NCBI RefSeq assembly: GCF_000425485.1
Contig: NZ_KE384387.1
Span: 62,001 to 126,000 of the forward strand
Length of the DNA: 64,000 nt
Direction of reading: 5' to 3'
DNA from: Flavobacterium tegetincola DSM 22377
Lineage (GTDB): Bacteria > Bacteroidota > Bacteroidia > Flavobacteriales > Flavobacteriaceae
The notes under the pieces were generated by a model that saw only the letters and a program-made list of their open reading frames with translations, was not told the origin of the DNA and made no database searches. The number at the start of each line of letters is the position of its first letter. The first letter of the stretch is position 1. A program made the position numbers and the translations under genes. Shown here piece after piece: positions 60,401 through 64,000 of this stretch.

Positions 60401-61447
60401 AGTCCAATTGCCAATAGTAGATGAGTTACAAATGGATCTAACATAAAAGGTGTACTTTGTCAGCAAATTCAAATTTGAAACTAGAAAATTCGTGTTTGAA
60501 TTTGTGGTATAATAAGACGCGACATTTTCGTTAAGCGGTGTTCCATTAATTGGTTTTGGTGCTCCATCAATTGCAACATAAACCTCCCATTGCGTAGCAT
60601 CGCCAGTTTCTGTCCAACTCAATGTTGCTGTAGTTTGAGTTAAATCAGTTGCTAGCAAATCAATTGGTTTTGGACAAGTAGGCGTCGAACAATTATTTAT
60701 CGAAGAATATAAAACGGTTAATGGAATACCCTCTCCGGGCATTTTCGAAAAAACAATATCATTATTTGGATCTACAACCATAAAACTAACAGTTTGCGGC
60801 ATATTTCCAGCATTACTCCAGTATAAATCAAATGCTTCATCATTACATATTAAAACATCAACACCCTCTGCAGGAATGCCTCCGTCAATACCTAAAGTTG
60901 TCAACACTATTCCGCTTTGCCTCACTTCAACCTCGCCGCCGTTCCATATTGTTGAAGCTGAATTTTCTATTTGGTAGAAGGTGTAGGTACAACTTTCGGA
61001 ATTAGAACATAGTAATGTATTAAATAGTTTTGCTTGACTCCAACTGCTTTTTTGAGAACTTGTGCAAACGGTTCTTACATACCAAATATAATAGGTAGAA
61101 GCTTGCAAATCATTAGCCGTTGTGAAAGGATTATTTCCTGTTACTGAAAATAAAACCGAACCATTATCCAAAATAGGGTTAGCAGTTGGTGGCGTATCAG
61201 GAATATTGGGAGAAAGAGTGGGAATCATCAATATTTCCCATGAGTTGGTCGTTTGTGACGGTGCAAACCACATCAGTTTTGCCGACGAAGTAGTGATTTG
61301 CGATACAGAAAGATCAAAAGGTGCATTGCAAGCAAATGTAAGATTTGAGGGGAAATTTGTTTTAGAAAGAACACTGTCTTTATTCGCATGAACTATTTGC
61401 AAACCTATAAATAGGAATATAAAAGAAAAAAGTAATTGTTTTTTCAT
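57437..61447 (-). CDS. Large T9SS-secreted modular protein with choice-of-anchor L and FN3-like domains
   Basis: A 1336-residue surface or secreted protein. From the ATG at 61447: signal peptide (KKQLLFSFIFLFIGLQIVHA); FN3-like units near 40-140 (SVSQITTSSAKLMWFAPS) and 260-360 (TDLTQTTATLSWTETGDA); two tandem Cys-containing beta domains, about 365-620, each with a DVWYSFVAT/DDIWYKFTAT strand and a VVGATYKIAV/TIGQKYKIRV strand; a choice-of-anchor L domain, about 635-890 (GIVLSTGKAADVGGPNG, FNFLFASEEYGVYQCGYAD); a segment starting FIDSNNNGIREASE; a DUF11-like/DUF7619-like region; and a type A sorting domain (LLYPNPTSSMLNINL to RKFIVD). The -7 box at 61470 shows the start is not further upstream. 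Confidence 0.93.
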   Translation of the reverse strand: MKKQLLFSFIFLFIGLQIVHANKDSVLSKTNFPSNLTFACNAPFDLSVSQITTSSAKLMWFAPSQTTNSWEILMIPTLSPNIPDTPPTANPILDNGSVLFSVTGNNPFTTANDLQASTYYIWYVRTVCTSSQKSSWSQAKLFNTLLCSNSESCTYTFYQIENSASTIWNGGEVEVRQSGIVLTTLGIDGGIPAEGVDVLICNDEAFDLYWSNAGNMPQTVSFMVVDPNNDIVFSKMPGEGIPLTVLYSSINNCSTPTCPKPIDLLATDLTQTTATLSWTETGDATQWEVYVAIDGAPKPINGTPLNENVASYYTTNSNTNFLVSNLNLLTKYTFYVRSICNSSTIGNWTILNAATFKTTPVNNNCSAAISVPVNPGSGCLQWVVGSTYGATPSANNTCSGAQSGDVWYSFVATNTMHAVSLSTDLISWFDYFQFTAYSGADCGNLTQLICSNDGTVMSNLVVGATYKIAVSLKNANWNNPNGNFEVCITTLPQPFVANDDCQNAIEIPVSNLNVETAYVSGTTTGATFSPQINTCDGVADDDIWYKFTATSSKHFINLKEEYTDLMHAVFENGDCENIVLKYCSDDNFSTAENLTIGQKYKIRVWSKTANYTLNELQITVLAAFTPLEANSTEFSTAELVNNVLVNSPCMNISNITSSTGTTSQTNGIGYFTNTNPLFPLQSGIVLSTGKAADVGGPNGTTLNAGGAGGDAELEAVILAATGQSMSSTNATKVEFDFTSQNEFMSFNFLFASEEYGVYQCGYADAFAFLLTDLTTGQTKNLAVVPGTNLPISVVTIRNNENNSSCASSNSNLFDHFYDGLDQQVAPINFNGQTKVMSASSVIIPNNPYHIKLVIADRQDSGFDSAVFIQAGSFSAGPPQCSDKIELISFIDSNNNGIREASEASFTNGSFVYQLNDTGENIISSSSTGTHIIYDENPLNSYDISYNIQPEFASYYSIATSFENISIPVGSGTQTLYFPITEIQGFSDLSVTIIPIGQPVAGSSYANKVVYKNVGTSAASGVINYTKAASATISTTESGVELTPTGFTYNFSNLAPFETRSFIIQINVPAAKQTNENSTLSSNISISSSTGDTNSSNDSLQISQAVVNEANFIYKIEAHGTKLNTNTFTQEEYLYYTIYFENKATVSVNNIRVQDILDAQLDEESVRMVSASHNYTMERIGNQLIWNFDFIYLPSDLESADLSKGYLTFKVKVKSGFQGGDVIPNFAKIYFDLNPMVVTNTFLSEFEIDLGTQDFSSNNILLYPNPTSSMLNINLQGTNENVSKIVVYDVIGKTVLRLSANNTQQTSINVGSLAKGMYLIEITRDTNLKQVRKFIVD

Positions 61448-61469
61448 CGAATCTTGAGTTTTAAGTGAC

Positions 61470-61477
61470 CAAATATA
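61470..61477 (-). promoter_or_regulatory. -7 box of the first T9SS giant-protein gene
   Basis: On the minus strand, TATATTTG, 22 nt before the ATG at 61447. No TTG is found at the normal spacing. The longer open frame (to 61480) would include this box. Confidence 0.5.
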
Positions 61478-61536
61478 CAATGATTTTCAGCTTAATACAT
61501 AATATTTGTAGGAATACATTTGAAAAATAAGAGCAT

Positions 61537-61570
61537 AAAAAAATCCCGATTACAAAACTGCAATCGGGAT
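61537..61570 (-). terminator. Terminator of the second T9SS giant-protein gene
   Basis: ATCCCGATT (61543-61551) pairs with AATCGGGAT (61562-61570) around ACAAAACTGC; on the minus strand a run of six Ts follows. It lies 28 nt after the stop at 61599 and is a copy of the hairpin at 57383-57413. Confidence 0.9.
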
Positions 61571-61598
61571 CCTTCAAATTAACTAACGGTGTAAAAAT

Positions 61599-64000
61599 CT
61601 AATTTACTATAAACTTACGAACTTGTTTCAAATTCTTATCCGTTGTGATTTCTATCATATAAACACCTTTTGCTAAATCGCCAACAGATACACTCGCTTG
61701 TTGGGTAGTATTTCCAGAAATGGTTTTGATTGTTTTTCCAATCATGTCGTAAACTATAATGTTTTTTAGACTTTCATTTGTGTTTTGAAGATTTATATGC
61801 AACATAGAATTTGTAGGATTTGGATACAACAAAATGTTCGTGCTTGTAAAACCTTTTACACCTAAACTCTCCATAAAGGTGGATTGAAATGTATTGGTAA
61901 TAATCGCAGGATTGGTATCGAAATAAATTTCAGCCGTATTATCAATTACATCTCCAACTGCAAAACCTGGGTTTAGTTTGATTTTAAAGGTTACATAGCC
62001 TTGGCTAAATACTTCACTTTGAAAAGCTCCCGGAAGATTGATGTTGTTAAAAGTCCAAACCAACTTGTTATTGATTCGCTCCATTGAATAATGATGACTC
62101 GCACTAATCATTCGGATGCTTGCAAAATCAAATTCAGATGCTAAAAGATCTTCAATTCGAACAGTTTCGGCACTTGCTGTTCCTGTATTTTGAAAGCGAA
62201 TGGTGTAAAACAGATAGTCGTCTTGGCTGAATTGGTTGATATCAATAGCTGTACCTCTTGCTTCATTTTTATCATTTGGATCATAAGAAGCGACTACTGC
62301 TTGGGCAATCACAAAGGTGTTATTAACGACATTAATATCATTTTCCACTGAAGTAATTGACGTTGAACATGTAGCCAAATCGCCTAAATTTACAATAGGA
62401 ATGGACGGTACCGTCATCGTCAAGTTTATATAACGCGTTTCTCCAGGAGCCAAATCAACATAATCAAGCGTAAAACCATTTGAAGTAGTTGTAGTAGGAG
62501 TTATTGAATTATTTGTTATTGTAATATTTGCATTTCCCTTTGAATAGTTTAAAGTTCCAGAAGTAGGAATAACTCCCAAATTTCTGTACACAATTTTCTG
62601 AGTATACGTAAATCCAGGACGCGGCACACCTGTTGGAATAATAACAACATCAACATCGCTATAGGTTTGTGTAATAGTAATTGGAAAGAATAGTGATTGA
62701 ACACCACTTCCATATTGAATACTTAAATCATTGAAGTTAGTAGGCGTTTCTGCATAGTAAGCTTCATATTCCGAATTGATTTCATAATTAAAATCATAGG
62801 TATTTGCGGTATTTTGATCAAAGATGTTTTGAACACCTAAGGGATTAGAAATATGATACGTGTTTCCAACATTATTTTTTTGGAAAGTAAAAGAACCATA
62901 GGTGAAATTAGTCTCTGATTCCTCTTTTATACCATTACTATTAGCATCAACAAAAGCAACCAATTGAATGATATCACCACAAGAGGTTTGTCCCGCATTA
63001 GGTTCATCGTAATTGTTTTGAAACATACTAATAAAACCTGCTGAGCCATTAAAATTAGTAATTAAAATAATGTAATATTCGCCCGCTTGTGCATTAGGAA
63101 TTGATACTGTCTCTGTAGAACTAGCATCATAACTGCAATCAACGATATTTCCTAACGGATAGAAATTTGGATTAGTAGTATTGTTTGGACAAGAAGGACA
63201 ATCGGCAAATACAATTTCATCACAACTCTCAGGAGAAGCAAATGGACCCCAAGCCACAAAATCGACATCTAAATTAGTACCAAGCAATTCACCCGTAGGG
63301 CTAATATTAGAGTTTTGAAAAATCGTAAAATTTAAAGGTCCTGATTGATTTACATTTATTGTATAATACGTTGGATTTGGAACAGATGCCAAACAAGCAA
63401 TTTGAGTAGAGTTTGGCACTCCAATAGTATTTGGAAATACATAAGGAGCACCGGCACTACTGCTGCAAAACGGTGCTGCAGTACTACAAGTTGAAATAGG
63501 CTTCACACAAACGTCAAAGGTAACAACCTCACTCGACGAACCGTTTGACCAAATTCTTACATAATATGTTTGCCCCACTACAAAGTTAAAATCAGTACTA
63601 CTTAACGTATTGGCTGGAGCACAATAAAACTGTGTAAGGTTTTCGCAAGTTCCACTGAAAACAGCATGATTTAGGTTGCTAGTAGTACCTTCAATATTTA
63701 GTAAATTGATAATATTAGTATTTGAAGTTGCAATAAAACTAAACCAAACATCATCATCCTCACTTCCTGTACAAGCAGCTGGTAATCCAATTGACGCAGT
63801 TGCACCAATTAAATTTCCGGGAGTTACATAAAGACATTCTGAAAGATAATTAACGGTTAAAGGAATTGCATTTACACATTCATCATTTGTCCCTGGAGGG
63901 GGTGGCGTCCCGATTCCAACATTAAAAGTCGCATGTTGTGTTGGATTATTTCCATTGGTATATACTCTAATTTTATAGGTATAGCCCACCATTAAATTAG
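61599..64000 (-). CDS. Large T9SS-secreted modular protein, paralog of the preceding gene (N-terminus outside window)
   Basis: The frame is open to the end of the window, so the N-terminal part is missing; about 800 residues are present. They include the end of one Cys-containing beta domain, a second complete one (DDVWFSFIATSNTN, VVGQTYYVRIWSNG), a different central module (PYVFPNTIGVPN, LDVDFVAWGPFASPESC, YYIILITNFNGSAGFISMF) in place of choice-of-anchor L, then the same tail as its neighbour: FVDANSNGIKEESE segment, a DUF7619-like domain beginning SYDPNDKNEARG, and a type A sorting domain (LLYPNPTNSMLHINL to RKFIVN). It is probably a cell-surface or secreted adhesin-like protein; the ligand is unknown. 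Confidence 0.92.
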   Translation of the reverse strand, partial: NLMVGYTYKIRVYTNGNNPTQHATFNVGIGTPPPPGTNDECVNAIPLTVNYLSECLYVTPGNLIGATASIGLPAACTGSEDDDVWFSFIATSNTNIINLLNIEGTTSNLNHAVFSGTCENLTQFYCAPANTLSSTDFNFVVGQTYYVRIWSNGSSSEVVTFDVCVKPISTCSTAAPFCSSSAGAPYVFPNTIGVPNSTQIACLASVPNPTYYTINVNQSGPLNFTIFQNSNISPTGELLGTNLDVDFVAWGPFASPESCDEIVFADCPSCPNNTTNPNFYPLGNIVDCSYDASSTETVSIPNAQAGEYYIILITNFNGSAGFISMFQNNYDEPNAGQTSCGDIIQLVAFVDANSNGIKEESETNFTYGSFTFQKNNVGNTYHISNPLGVQNIFDQNTANTYDFNYEINSEYEAYYAETPTNFNDLSIQYGSGVQSLFFPITITQTYSDVDVVIIPTGVPRPGFTYTQKIVYRNLGVIPTSGTLNYSKGNANITITNNSITPTTTTSNGFTLDYVDLAPGETRYINLTMTVPSIPIVNLGDLATCSTSITSVENDINVVNNTFVIAQAVVASYDPNDKNEARGTAIDINQFSQDDYLFYTIRFQNTGTASAETVRIEDLLASEFDFASIRMISASHHYSMERINNKLVWTFNNINLPGAFQSEVFSQGYVTFKIKLNPGFAVGDVIDNTAEIYFDTNPAIITNTFQSTFMESLGVKGFTSTNILLYPNPTNSMLHINLQNTNESLKNIIVYDMIGKTIKTISGNTTQQASVSVGDLAKGVYMIEITTDKNLKQVRKFIVN

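Noticed and set aside
61448..61480. N-terminal extension of the first T9SS protein
   Set aside because: It would place 11 residues in front of a perfect signal peptide and covers the -7 box.
1..64000. CRISPR array, insertion sequence or prophage
   Set aside because: I saw no spaced direct repeats of 24-40 bp, no transposase, no integrase or phage structural gene.

Overview
The window is a chromosomal segment of a low-GC member of the Flavobacteriaceae, most likely Flavobacterium or a close relative. The signs are a PorT-like gliding/secretion protein, two very large proteins with type IX secretion (T9SS) C-terminal sorting domains, a bacterial mevalonate pathway, a 14-gene nuo operon with a short NuoG, and the Bacteroidota promoter (TTG, about 17-23 nt, TAnnTTTG), visible 17-39 nt upstream of many start codons. 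Shine-Dalgarno sequences are essentially absent. I see no insertion sequence, prophage, CRISPR array or rRNA.

Layout. 1-9.7 kb: end of porT, a SPOUT RNA methyltransferase, a BamA/TamA-like outer membrane lipoprotein, fbaA, accD, a lipoprotein gene bracketed by copies of the accD terminator, a 53-residue membrane protein, a MITE-like repeat and purH. 8.6-14.2 kb: cell-shape operon mreB-mreC-mreD-mrdA-rodA. 14.2-16.5 kb: class II HMG-CoA reductase and a GYDIA-type GHMP kinase. 16.5-22.8 kb, minus strand: coaX, an outer membrane barrel, lptC, a small membrane protein, a CorC/HlyC-type transporter and a PpiD-like foldase. 22.9 kb: tRNA-Phe. 23.1-28.3 kb: ctaB, two oxidase subunit III genes, subunit IV, then a Sco-like/SCO/DUF420/CxxC set that appears to be an oxidase copper-assembly unit. 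28.3-36.3 kb: a DUF4403 lipoprotein, a MacAB-TolC-like pump with two permeases, and tsaB. 36.3-42.1 kb, minus strand: mvaD, a ParE-type toxin-antitoxin pair, mevalonate kinase, a UbiA prenyltransferase, an RsuA/RluB pseudouridine synthase, an NTF2-like protein and a secreted protein. 42.2-56.1 kb: tspO and nuoA-N. 56.3-64 kb, minus strand: an LLM flavin oxidoreductase and two tandem paralogous giant T9SS proteins, the second cut by the window edge.

Mevalonate genes lie in two blocks (HMG-CoA reductase + GYDIA kinase; mvaD + mevalonate kinase + prenyltransferase). Together they cover most of the route from HMG-CoA to isopentenyl diphosphate, with the GYDIA kinase the natural candidate for the phosphomevalonate kinase step. 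The respiratory genes (complex I, oxidase subunits, heme O synthase, copper assembly) make up a large part of the window.

Most of the window is ordinary core genome. The less ordinary parts are: the lipoprotein cassette between duplicated accD terminators; the toxin-antitoxin pair inside the mevalonate operon; the cysteine-less Sco-like protein; the AccD without zinc-ribbon cysteines; hairpins and GATTT-type repeats in gaps inside operons; a REP-like hairpin between nuoH and nuoI; and the two T9SS paralogs that share both ends and a terminator but carry different central modules. I found no clearly undescribed defence or mobile system. Functions are inferred from sequence recognition without database searches.
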